Assembly (NCBI RefSeq): GCF_051131135.1
Contig: NZ_CP151274.1
Coordinates: forward strand, 124,001 to 188,000
Source of the DNA: Thermogladius sp023256015
Lineage (GTDB): Archaea > Thermoproteota > Thermoprotei_A > Sulfolobales > Desulfurococcaceae
Length of the DNA: 64,000 bases
Direction: 5' to 3'
In this document: positions 18,617-26,652 of the stretch, piece by piece
How the letters are laid out: each line of letters begins with the position of its first letter
Numbering within the stretch: the stretch's first letter is position 1
Program-made: the position numbers and the translations under genes
Notes under the pieces: generated by a model
What the model saw: only the letters and a program-made list of their open reading frames with translations
What the model was told of the DNA's origin: nothing
Databases searched by the model: none

Positions 18617-19930
18617 ATGCTAGAGGACCTACTATCAAAGTACCCCGACCTTAAGCACGTTTACGACCTCACGACCACCCATACCAGGTACAGGAAGAAG
18701 GAGACGATCAACCTAATAGCGAGCGAGAACGTGATGTCGCCGCTCGCGATGCTGCTCTACTTGAACGACATGATGCACAGGTACGCCGAAGGCAAGCCCT
18801 TCAAGAGGTTCTACCAGGGGCTGAAGTACGTCGACGAGCTGGAGGTGAAGGCCTCAGAACTCATGGGCCAGCTGCTCAACACCAAGTTCGTGGACCTAAG
18901 ACCGGTCAGCGGCACTACAGCCAACGCTGCTGCTTTCAGGACCTTCACCAAGCCCGGGGACAAGGCTGTGGTGGCGCCAGTCCAAGCGGGGGCGCACGTT
19001 AGCCACACACGCTACGGCACGCTAGGTGCTCTCGGGATAGAGCAGATAGACATGCCGTTCTCGCTTGAGGAGTGGAACATAGACGTGGACAAGTCCGTTA
19101 AACTGATCGAAGAAGTCAAGCCCAAGATAGTCACGCTCGGGGGCTCCCTCTACATCTTCCCCCACCCCACCAGACCAATCGCCGAGGCCGCGCACAGCGT
19201 GGGTGCCAAGGTAATACACGACGTGGCGCACGTGCTAGGCCTCATAGTGGGGGGAGTCTGGCCCAACCCCCTCAACGAGGGGGCAGACGTTATAACGTCT
19301 TCGACGCACAAGACGTTCCCTGGGCCTCAGGGAGGCTTGTTCGCAACTAGGCTAGAGGAGGACTACAAGGAGATAGGTAAAGTGATATTCCCCATGTTCG
19401 TCTCCAACCACCACTTACACAGGCTAGCCGCCACCGCGGTCACGGCTCTAGAGATGAGGGAGTTCGGAGGGGACTACGCAAGCCAGGTGGTGAGGAACGC
19501 CAAGGCCCTCGCGCAGGCTCTGGCGAGTAGGGGGGTGAAAGTCGTGATGGAGGAGAAGGGCTTCACCGAGAGCCACCAGGTCGTCTTAGACGTCTCGAGG
19601 CACGGGAGGGGTACAAAGGTCGCAGCAGCCCTGGAGGAAGCCCACATAATAGTCAACAAGAACATGTTGCCCTGGGACAGGCCGGAGGACGTGAAAGACC
19701 CCTCGGGTATCAGGATAGGCGTGCAGGAGGTCACAAGGTGGGGTATGAGAGAGGGGGAGATGGAAGAAATAGCCGAGTTCATCAAGCAGGTGATCGTGGA
19801 TAAAAGGGACCCGTCAGAAGTCAGGAGGAAAGTAGTCGAGTTCAGGAAGGAGTTCCTCGAGGTCCAGTACTGCTTCAAGATCTCGAGAGAGGACGAGGTA
19901 AGGTTATTGTCTCTCCTACTACATCCATGA
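18617..19930 (+). CDS. glyA: Serine hydroxymethyltransferase
   Basis: PLP enzyme that interconverts serine and glycine with a tetrahydropterin one-carbon carrier. In 437 residues the PLP lysine is K232 in the SSTHKTFPGPQGG motif, and the N-terminal NLIASENVMSP and RFYQGLKYVDELE segments are conserved. ATG 18617 follows AAGGTGAAGGGG. It lies upstream of gcvH on the same strand with 10 bases between, so the two form an operon: GlyA and the glycine cleavage system use the same glycine and one-carbon pools. Confidence 0.97.
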   Translation: MLEDLLSKYPDLKHVYDLTTTHTRYRKKETINLIASENVMSPLAMLLYLNDMMHRYAEGKPFKRFYQGLKYVDELEVKASELMGQLLNTKFVDLRPVSGTTANAAAFRTFTKPGDKAVVAPVQAGAHVSHTRYGTLGALGIEQIDMPFSLEEWNIDVDKSVKLIEEVKPKIVTLGGSLYIFPHPTRPIAEAAHSVGAKVIHDVAHVLGLIVGGVWPNPLNEGADVITSSTHKTFPGPQGGLFATRLEEDYKEIGKVIFPMFVSNHHLHRLAATAVTALEMREFGGDYASQVVRNAKALAQALASRGVKVVMEEKGFTESHQVVLDVSRHGRGTKVAAALEEAHIIVNKNMLPWDRPEDVKDPSGIRIGVQEVTRWGMREGEMEEIAEFIKQVIVDKRDPSEVRRKVVEFRKEFLEVQYCFKISREDEVRLLSLLLHP

Positions 19931-19949
19931 CACGGGGTGGGTGAGCGGC

Positions 19950-20381
19950 GTGTCTAGCGGGGAGATAGTGGTAGAAGTTGGGAAAAAGAAGTACGTGGTC
20001 AAGACGGACAGGCTCTACACCGAGAGCGACGAGTGGATTAAAGTCGAGGGCAATAAAGGCGTTGTAGGTGTAACAGACTTCGCTCAGAAAGAGCTCAGAG
20101 ACATAGTCGGCGTCGAGCTGCCGGAGGTCGGCACGGAGGTGAAGAAGGGGAAGGCGGTGGGGAGTCTAGACTCTGTGAAAGCGACCTCCCACTACTACGC
20201 TCCGGTGTCAGGTGTTGTTACCAGAGTCAACGAGAGGCTTACCGATACACCTGAGCTGATCAACAAAGACCCCTACGGCGAGGGCTGGATATTCGAGCTG
20301 GAGATCAAGGACCTAAACGAACTTAACAGCTTGTTGAAACCCGAGGCCTACGCTGAGAAGATCAGGAGGCAGGCCCACTAA
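19950..20381 (+). CDS. gcvH: Glycine cleavage system H protein
   Basis: Lipoylated carrier that shuttles the aminomethyl group between P, T and L proteins. The lipoyl lysine is K77 (counted from GTG 19950) in GSLDSVKATSHYY, and DEWIKVEGNKGVVGVTDFAQ and the C-terminal NKDPYGEGWIFELE segments are conserved. GTG 19950 has GGTG six bases upstream; GTG 19941 would overlap its own Shine-Dalgarno and adds only three residues. It follows glyA closely and converges with the aminotransferase gene six bases downstream. Confidence 0.95.
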   Translation: MSSGEIVVEVGKKKYVVKTDRLYTESDEWIKVEGNKGVVGVTDFAQKELRDIVGVELPEVGTEVKKGKAVGSLDSVKATSHYYAPVSGVVTRVNERLTDTPELINKDPYGEGWIFELEIKDLNELNSLLKPEAYAEKIRRQAH

Positions 20382-20387
20382 CCGCTA

Positions 20388-21596
20388 CTAGGATAGCTCC
20401 CTTACTAGAAGCCCGAGCTTTTTAATACCGTCCTCGATCTCGTCCATTTCCACCATCGTAAAGTTAAGCCTAATGCTGCTTCTCCCAGAGTCGTCGAGGT
20501 AGAAGGGCTTTGCGGGGACGACCGCTACACCGTACTTCTCCAGTAGCACGTCGGCAAAGACCTCGGAGTCTACCCTTGCGGGGAGTTCCAGCAGTATGAA
20601 CATGCCGCCGCGCGGTCTGTTGTACACGGCTCCCTGGACGTACTCGTCTAGGGCAGACATCATCGTGTCACGCTTTCTCGCGTACTCCTGTACGGCCCTC
20701 CTCTTTATCTGGTCGTATAGGCCCTCTCTTAAGACCCGGTCTACCAGGAGTTGCATCGGGACTGGAGCGCACATGTCGCTAGGGCCTTTGATCGCCTTCA
20801 CGAATTCCACTATTTCGGAGGGGGCGCTGAGCCATCCTATGCGTAGACCCGTCCCGAGCACCTTGCTGAAGCTGCCGACGTAGACAACCCTCCCCTCCTT
20901 GTCGTAGTGGGAGAGCGGCTTGTAGCTGCCCTCGTAGACCAGGTGATTGTACGCGGCGTCCTCGACGACCAGGAGGTCGTACCTCGACGCGATCTCGACC
21001 AAGTGCTTTCTCCTCTCCTCGCTCATGACGATCCCGGCAGGGTTGTGCCCGGTGGGTATCGTGTAGACGAGCTTTACCTTTCTACCCTCCGATATGAGTC
21101 TCTTCACGACCACCTCGAGACCCTGTGTATCAACTCCCTCCCCGTCGACGCCGACCCCGACAAGCCGCGCCCCGTAGAACTCCCAGTCGACTATCGTGTT
21201 AACGTAGCTGGGGTTCTCGAGGATCACTTGGTCTCCAGGGTCTATGAAGAGCTTTCCTAGCAAGTCGATCGCCTGACTCCCACCCACGGTCACCAGCACG
21301 TTGTCCTCGCTGGTCTTCACGCCCTCGTACCTCCACATGAAATCTGCGATAGACCTCCTAAGCGAGGGCAGCCCCTCGGTGGGAGAGTAGTTGCAGGACT
21401 TGGTCTCCTCGTGGAGGACCTTGCCGAGTATAGTAGAGTAGAGGTCTCTCGGTATTACGTTGGGGTCCGGCTCGCCGGCCGCAAACGATATAACTTTTCT
21501 CGTGGCGGATATCGCCGAGATCTTTGAGACGAGAGTTCTTATCGGGGATGGTTTAACAAAGTTTACGCGGTAGGAGAACTTGTGAGATGCCGACAT
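20388..21596 (-). CDS. PLP aminotransferase, class I/II (2-aminoadipate/MocR-like branch)
   Basis: Cytoplasmic PLP transaminase of 402 residues. The cofactor lysine is about K245 in the YVGSFSKVLGTGLRIGWL region; GHNPAGIVMS and the final SIRLNFT with the substrate-binding arginine are typical of fold type I enzymes. The CNYSPTEGLPSLRRSIADFM segment places it in the broad 2-aminoadipate/branched-chain/aromatic aminotransferase group common in crenarchaea. Amino donor and acceptor cannot be told from sequence. ATG 21596 lies eight bases after a predicted RNA start (TATA GGATTTATTC near 21630) and follows GGTG. Confidence 0.88.
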   Translation of the reverse strand: MSASHKFSYRVNFVKPSPIRTLVSKISAISATRKVISFAAGEPDPNVIPRDLYSTILGKVLHEETKSCNYSPTEGLPSLRRSIADFMWRYEGVKTSEDNVLVTVGGSQAIDLLGKLFIDPGDQVILENPSYVNTIVDWEFYGARLVGVGVDGEGVDTQGLEVVVKRLISEGRKVKLVYTIPTGHNPAGIVMSEERRKHLVEIASRYDLLVVEDAAYNHLVYEGSYKPLSHYDKEGRVVYVGSFSKVLGTGLRIGWLSAPSEIVEFVKAIKGPSDMCAPVPMQLLVDRVLREGLYDQIKRRAVQEYARKRDTMMSALDEYVQGAVYNRPRGGMFILLELPARVDSEVFADVLLEKYGVAVVPAKPFYLDDSGRSSIRLNFTMVEMDEIEDGIKKLGLLVRELS

Positions 21597-21671
21597 CAAC
21601 ACCACACAGTTGCATAATGGGTTTCGCTAGAGAATAAATCCTTAGCGTTAGTCCGGTGGACAGGTGAGTCC

Positions 21672-22622
21672 TTACCTCTTCCTCCTCGCCTTCAACTCTT
21701 CTCCCCGGGACCTCTCGCCCTCCTCGACCCTTTCAAACGACACCTCCGGGTGGAACCTGACGTCTACGTGGTATACCGAGTCGTAGAGATCGATCACTCT
21801 CTTGACTATCTTCCTCCTCAATTTGAAAGCGTCTCTTATCGTGGTGAGAGGGTCGATGTACACCTCGACGCCGATCACGTAGAACGACGCTAGCTTCCTT
21901 GCTTCAACAGACTTGACGCGGGCTCCCGCGGATGCCAGCAGGTCTTGGATGCTGTTCATTACTGCGAGGCTCATCTTGTAGTCGAGGTTCTCTCCTCTTA
22001 TCAGCGAGACGCTGTCGCTGACTATACCTTGTACGCTGTGGAGTATGAACATCATCAACACGACCGTGAACAGTACTTCTAGAGCCGTGCTCTTTGTTAT
22101 AGATGTGGCTAGTATCCCGACGGTGGCCGTTACGCCTGCCAGGACGTCGACTAGCGCGTGCGTGGACTCGTACCTGAGAGTCTCTACATTGTACTTCTCG
22201 AACCCTCTCCTCAACGTGGTGTACGTTAACACGGTGAGGGCGGTTCCGGCGATCGTGGCAATACTGGAGTACATGTTCACGGTTGCGGCTCCGCCCGCGT
22301 ACAGCAGGCCGTTCAAGAAGTCGTAGAAGACGTAGAAGTAGACCCCGACCACGGTTAGGGCTATCAAAAGGCCCAGTGTCGACTCCAGGACCACAACACC
22401 CATAGGGTACCTCCTGCTCAGGCGGCTCGCGAAGTATAGCCCAAGGAGCAGAGTTAGTTCTAGGAGCGAGTCCGTGACCCAGTGTACCAAGTCCGTGAAC
22501 AGTATTATGTTGTTCATAAAGACGACGAACACCGAGTCGATCAAAACGCCGACTAACCCGAGAGCAAACGTGTACGCCAGGACTCTACTAGACCACTTAA
22601 GCCTCAAGGTGAGATTGGCCAT
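21672..22622 (-). CDS. Cation diffusion facilitator (divalent metal efflux)
   Basis: Membrane exporter of 316 residues with six hydrophobic segments and a C-terminal cytoplasmic metallochaperone-like domain. Metal-site residues are visible as DLVHWVTDS in the second membrane helix and STHALVDV in the fifth, the paired (H/D)xxxD motifs of zinc, iron or manganese CDF proteins. The tail ends in a highly basic stretch (RSRGEELKARRKR). Upstream, a strong TATA-like AAGTATATAAG at about 22737-22746 predicts a leader of about 95 bases, long for this genome; a nearer promoter cannot be excluded. ATG 22622 follows GGGTGAAGTG. Confidence 0.87.
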   Translation of the reverse strand: MANLTLRLKWSSRVLAYTFALGLVGVLIDSVFVVFMNNIILFTDLVHWVTDSLLELTLLLGLYFASRLSRRYPMGVVVLESTLGLLIALTVVGVYFYVFYDFLNGLLYAGGAATVNMYSSIATIAGTALTVLTYTTLRRGFEKYNVETLRYESTHALVDVLAGVTATVGILATSITKSTALEVLFTVVLMMFILHSVQGIVSDSVSLIRGENLDYKMSLAVMNSIQDLLASAGARVKSVEARKLASFYVIGVEVYIDPLTTIRDAFKLRRKIVKRVIDLYDSVYHVDVRFHPEVSFERVEEGERSRGEELKARRKR

Positions 22623-22759
22623 TTCACTTCACCCGCGAAATAACTCTTGAGGGAGGGACGCAACCTGGTTGAGACTTATTCCCTGTTGAAAAGTAGTTTG
22701 TAGCTCCTCTTTTGCGTGATAGTGTATGCCTCTTATATACTTTTTTCATCTCCAGGGAC

Positions 22760-23980
22760 TTACTTTGGCAGGCTCCCTGACACGAAGTCGACTATGTATC
22801 TGGCGAGCTCGAGCTTGTGCACGAGGCCGAGTTCTCTGACATCGCTGGGGGTTATCAGGACTGTGTCCAAATAGCTCTCAGAGAAGCCGGCGCCCCTTGT
22901 CAGTACGTTGTGTGCTACCATTAGGTCTGCCTGGTACTCGGTTAACTTGGCCGCGCCTCTCTCGGCGAGTTCTCTACCGAAAGACGTCTCCGCCGCGAAG
23001 GCCACTACTATCTTAGGCCTCTTCGACATAGAGGCTATGACTTTCTCCGTGGGGACTAGAGTTATAGTGAGCCTTTCGGTCCTCGAAGTCGGTATTTTGG
23101 TCGGGCTTTTCTCCAGCGGCTTGTAATCCGCTGGCGCGGCCGCGAACACTGCCGCGTCGTATACGTGCTTCGCGGTAAGCTCCTTCACAATACTCGCCAT
23201 GTCGCTTGTCTCCTCGGCGTAGTACTTGTTAACGTTGTACGGGGGCGGCAGGCTCATCCTCCCATAGACCAGGTCGACGACAGCGCCTCTGCAGGCCGCC
23301 TCCCTGGCCACTAGGACACCCATTAGACCACTGCTAGGGTTAGTTATGACCCTAACCGGGTCTATCTTCTCGACTGTGGCGCCGGCTGTTACCAGGACTC
23401 TTCTACCCCCAAGGTCTGCCCCCCTGTTGACGGCCGCCTCGACGCAGTGGACGAGATCCTGAAGCGGGGGGTACTTGGCCTTACCCTCTTCTATCATAGG
23501 TCTTATTACAACTGCGCCGTAGGACCTAAGGGTCTCTTCCACTCTCTTGTACTGCGGGGAGTTGTACAGCCTAAGGTTCATGGCCGGCACGAAAACCACC
23601 CGCTTTCCGTCCCCCATCATAGTGGCTGCGGTCAAGTGGAGTAGCTCGTCTAGGACTCCACTCGCTATCTTCCCCATCGTGTTTAGGGTGGCAGGGGCTA
23701 TCACCATCGCATCACCCCACCTAGCCAAGTCTATGTGCTCCGTCCTCCCCGTAGACTCGATGAACGGCTCCCAGCCCGTGGCCCAGTAGACTAGGTCAGG
23801 CCCTATCAGCCTCGTGGAGGCCCTCGTCATAACCGCCCTGACGCTAGCGCCCAGCCTGATAATCTCTCTCGCAAGGTCTATCGACCTGTAGACCGCGCTA
23901 CTCGCCGTCAAGCCGAGAACGATCTTTTTCTCCCTTAGTGGCGTCACTTCCCTGGGCTTGATCTCCTCAGGCAAACTCAA
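22760..23980 (-). CDS. coaBC: Bifunctional phosphopantothenoylcysteine decarboxylase/synthetase
   Basis: Two steps of coenzyme A synthesis: CoaB joins phosphopantothenate and cysteine, CoaC decarboxylates the product. The N-terminal flavin domain shows KIVLGLTASSAVYRS and the APATLNTMGKIASG motif; the C-terminal Rossmann domain shows VLVTAGATVEKIDPVRVITNPSSGLMG. I choose TTG 23980 (406 residues): GGTGA is at 23986-23990, and a TATA at 24016-24021 predicts RNA from about 23992. Starts further upstream, to 24091, would cross the promoter and the divergent gene. Confidence 0.94.
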   Translation of the reverse strand: MSLPEEIKPREVTPLREKKIVLGLTASSAVYRSIDLAREIIRLGASVRAVMTRASTRLIGPDLVYWATGWEPFIESTGRTEHIDLARWGDAMVIAPATLNTMGKIASGVLDELLHLTAATMMGDGKRVVFVPAMNLRLYNSPQYKRVEETLRSYGAVVIRPMIEEGKAKYPPLQDLVHCVEAAVNRGADLGGRRVLVTAGATVEKIDPVRVITNPSSGLMGVLVAREAACRGAVVDLVYGRMSLPPPYNVNKYYAEETSDMASIVKELTAKHVYDAAVFAAAPADYKPLEKSPTKIPTSRTERLTITLVPTEKVIASMSKRPKIVVAFAAETSFGRELAERGAAKLTEYQADLMVAHNVLTRGAGFSESYLDTVLITPSDVRELGLVHKLELARYIVDFVSGSLPK

Positions 23981-24013
23981 CGATGTCACCGTAAAATAGA
24001 TTATTCGCCAGAG

Positions 24014-24023
24014 CATATATAAC
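24014..24023. promoter_or_regulatory. Shared TATA box of coaBC and the acetyltransferase gene
   Basis: CATATATAAC lies in the gap between divergent coding regions and reads as a TATA element on both strands. It predicts coaBC RNA from about 23992, just before its Shine-Dalgarno, and acetyltransferase RNA from about 24045. Confidence 0.6.
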
Positions 24024-24029
24024 GTCCTG

Positions 24030-24587
24030 GTGGACGACTTGAAAACAGAGGTCAAAAGGCCCAGCGCAGAAGAGATACTGGAAGAGGCCAAGAAGAGGCT
24101 GGCCGCCGAGGCGGCCGACTACACCGTTAGGCCGGCGGTGATGGAGGACGTAAAGAGCGTCATAGAGATAAACATGGTGTCACTACCAGAGCACTACCCG
24201 GACGAGTTCTTCTACGAGCTGTACGAGCACTACGGTAAAGCCTTCTACGTCGCCGTAGACCCGAGCGGAAGGGTCGTGGGGTACATAATGAACAGAGTGG
24301 AGTGGAAGCCCGGTTTCTTTAAGCACTTCATCGTGAGGAGCGGTCACGTTGTCAGCATAGCGATACTAAAGGAACACAGGGGGAAGAGCCTGGGCTTCGC
24401 CTTGATGGCGCACGGGATCTACAGTATGAAGACCGACTACAAGTGCGAGGAGACCTACCTCGAAGTCAGGGTCTCCAACCAGCCCGCGATAAACCTGTAC
24501 AGGAAGCTAGGGTACGAAGTCGTCAAGGTGGCCAGGGGCTATTACCTAGACGGGGAAGACGCCTACGTGATGGCAAGGCCCCTATAG
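24030..24587 (+). CDS. Protein N-alpha-acetyltransferase (archaeal Ard1/RimI type)
   Basis: GNAT-fold enzyme of 185 residues that acetylates protein N-termini with acetyl-CoA. The acetyl-CoA loop is EHRGKSLGFALM, preceded by the VVSIAIL strand, and the C-terminal VRVSNQPAINLYRKLGYE segment is that of the Ard1 family studied in Sulfolobus. The first 35 residues are a charged helix that precedes the GNAT fold (YTVRPAVMEDVKSV). GTG 24030 is the first possible start but the predicted RNA begins near 24045, so translation may begin further in; TTG 24039 is in the same position range. Start is uncertain, function is not. Confidence 0.92.
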   Translation: MDDLKTEVKRPSAEEILEEAKKRLAAEAADYTVRPAVMEDVKSVIEINMVSLPEHYPDEFFYELYEHYGKAFYVAVDPSGRVVGYIMNRVEWKPGFFKHFIVRSGHVVSIAILKEHRGKSLGFALMAHGIYSMKTDYKCEETYLEVRVSNQPAINLYRKLGYEVVKVARGYYLDGEDAYVMARPL

Positions 24588-24693
24588 ACGCCGTGACAGG
24601 CCCTAACAGGCATTACGTACCGTGTTTTCCAAAGCTCGGTGCGACAACCTGTTTATATTGACCTAAGGCCTATCATGGTTTCAGGGGGCGTGG

Positions 24694-25992
24694 ATGCTCT
24701 TCCACCAGATCGGCGCCCTGCTAAGCGACGACATGGTGGGTAAGAGGGTTTGTCTAAGGGGTTGGATTTACCGTAGGAGCGTGGTCGGAGGGAAGGCTTT
24801 TGTCAGGGTGAGGGACTCGACAGGAGTAGTCCAAGTAGTAGTGGACGAGGCTGTCCTCGGCGAGGAGCTCGTCAAGACACTAAAGGACATAGGCTTGGAG
24901 GCTAGCGTCGAGGCGTGCGGTACCGTAACGAAGCAGCCTAGGGCGCCGACAGGGTACGAGGTTGTGGCCGACTACTTCAGAGTATTGGGCTACAGCAGGG
25001 ACTTCCCTATAAAGGGCGGGGAGGGGGTCGAGTACCTCCTAGACAACAGGCACCTCGTCATTAGGAGCCCGAAGTACACCGCGATATGGAAGATAAAGCA
25101 CACGATACTCGACGCCGGTAGGGAGTGGTTCAAGAAGGACGGCTGGTGGGAGGTAACTCCACCCATACTCACAGCCTCAGCTTGTGAGGGCGGTGCTACT
25201 CTATTCCCGGTCCAGTACTTCGAAAAGCAGGCTTATTTGAGCCAGAGCGCCCAGCTGTACCTCGAGGTCATGATATTCAGCTTGGAGAAGGTCTGGAGCC
25301 TGACCCCGAGTTTCAGGGCCGAGCAGAGTAGGACTAGGCGCCACCTCGCAGAGTACTGGCACCTGGAGGCTGAAGCCGCGTGGTACGACATGAACGACAT
25401 GATGAGAGTAGTAGAAAGTCTCGTCTCCCACATCGTCAACAGGGTTCTAGAGGAGAGGAGGAGAGAGCTGGACGCGCTTGGCAGGAACGTGGACTTCTTG
25501 AAGACCGCTGTGGAGACTCCCTACCCTAGAGTAAAGTACGACGAGGCGATCGAGATACTCCAGAAGAAGGGTGTGGATATAAAGTGGGGTAGCGACCTGG
25601 GCGCGGACGAGGAGAGGTTGCTCACGCAGGAGTTCGACAGACCGTTCTTCGTGACGCACTTCCCCAAGGAGGTCAAGAGCTTCTACATGAAGCTAGACCC
25701 GGAGGACCCGAGAGTCGTCCTAGGCTTCGACCTGCTGGCTCCCGAGGGCTACGGGGAGGTGGTCGGTGGTAGCCAGCGTGAAGACGACTACGACAAGCTG
25801 TTGCAGAGGATAGTCGAGAACGGGTACAACGTGGACGACTACAAGTGGTATCTGGACCTCAGGAAGTACGGGAGCGTTGTCCACAGCGGTTTCGGGCTAG
25901 GGATCGAGAGGCTGCTGATGTGGATCGCTGGGCTCGAGCACATAAGGGACGCGATGCCGTTCCCGAGGTTCAGGGGTAGGATATACCCCTAG
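24694..25992 (+). CDS. asnS: Asparaginyl-tRNA synthetase
   Basis: Class IIb synthetase of 432 residues with an N-terminal OB-fold anticodon domain (GKRVCLRGWIYRR) and a catalytic domain with motif 2 FRAEQSRTRRHLAEY and motif 3 GFGLGIERLLMWI. The SACEGGATLF and AEYWHLEAEAAW segments are those of archaeal AsnRS, where AspRS has ATEGGA and AEFISMDVE, so I favour asparagine. TATA-like TTTATATT at about 24651 and ATG 24694 fit a short leader. It stands alone between the acetyltransferase and the ECF operon. Confidence 0.9.
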   Translation: MLFHQIGALLSDDMVGKRVCLRGWIYRRSVVGGKAFVRVRDSTGVVQVVVDEAVLGEELVKTLKDIGLEASVEACGTVTKQPRAPTGYEVVADYFRVLGYSRDFPIKGGEGVEYLLDNRHLVIRSPKYTAIWKIKHTILDAGREWFKKDGWWEVTPPILTASACEGGATLFPVQYFEKQAYLSQSAQLYLEVMIFSLEKVWSLTPSFRAEQSRTRRHLAEYWHLEAEAAWYDMNDMMRVVESLVSHIVNRVLEERRRELDALGRNVDFLKTAVETPYPRVKYDEAIEILQKKGVDIKWGSDLGADEERLLTQEFDRPFFVTHFPKEVKSFYMKLDPEDPRVVLGFDLLAPEGYGEVVGGSQREDDYDKLLQRIVENGYNVDDYKWYLDLRKYGSVVHSGFGLGIERLLMWIAGLEHIRDAMPFPRFRGRIYP

Positions 25993-26037
25993 AGGCCGGC
26001 GGGCGAGTTTTATTTAGCTACCTTTTGATTCTAGTAT

Positions 26038-26652
26038 GTGAGCCTGACAGGTGGTCGCTTGCCGGCTAAAGGTAAAGCGGAGAACATCGGCATCGTTGCG
26101 TCCCTGGTAGCTTTGTCCGTGATACTCCACTTATTCAACATACCCTTCCCCCCAGCACAGTACTTGTTATTCGACCTCACCGGCATACCCCTGGCCCTCT
26201 CGATGTTCTTCAGCCCCCGTCTCACCGTGATCGCCGGGTTACCGGTCTTCTACATAGGCCTCCTCCTGTACAGGCCCCAAGACCCGATAGGGCCGTTCAT
26301 GAAGGTCGCTGCCGAAGGCTTCACTATATTGCCTTTCTACGTCCTCTATCAGAGGAGGTGGTTCGCGACGAAGGCCCGCTCCGCGTTGGCCACGGCCTTA
26401 GTAGTCGCGTCACGGACGGTCAGCATGCTCGTGTTAAACCTCGCTATAGACCCCTTCTACTTCGTCCTGTTCAAGTGGGTCGAGATCTACGGCCAGGGTC
26501 TCCAGCTAACCCTGATGGCCCTACCATATGTCTGCGTCTTCAACGTCATCACAGCAGTTTACGTAACGTGGCTCTCGCTGCCGATCGTCAGGGAGCTTGA
26601 GAAAGTGGGTGTTTTACCTTATGTCAAAAGTTCTCAGGGTGAAGGGTCTTAG
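26038..26652 (+). CDS. ECF transporter S component (membrane, substrate unknown)
   Basis: A 204-residue membrane protein with about six hydrophobic segments. The PAQYLLFDLTGIPLALSMFF segment and overall size fit the substrate-binding S subunit of an energy-coupling-factor vitamin importer. The next two genes encode the ATPases and the T subunit, which supports this. The substrate may be a vitamin such as riboflavin, thiamine or a precursor; I see no specific motif. TATA-like GTTTTATTTAG near 26008-26018 predicts RNA starting at about the GTG 26038, so the gene is probably leaderless. Its end overlaps the ATPase gene by 32 bases. Confidence 0.82.
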   Translation: MSLTGGRLPAKGKAENIGIVASLVALSVILHLFNIPFPPAQYLLFDLTGIPLALSMFFSPRLTVIAGLPVFYIGLLLYRPQDPIGPFMKVAAEGFTILPFYVLYQRRWFATKARSALATALVVASRTVSMLVLNLAIDPFYFVLFKWVEIYGQGLQLTLMALPYVCVFNVITAVYVTWLSLPIVRELEKVGVLPYVKSSQGEGS

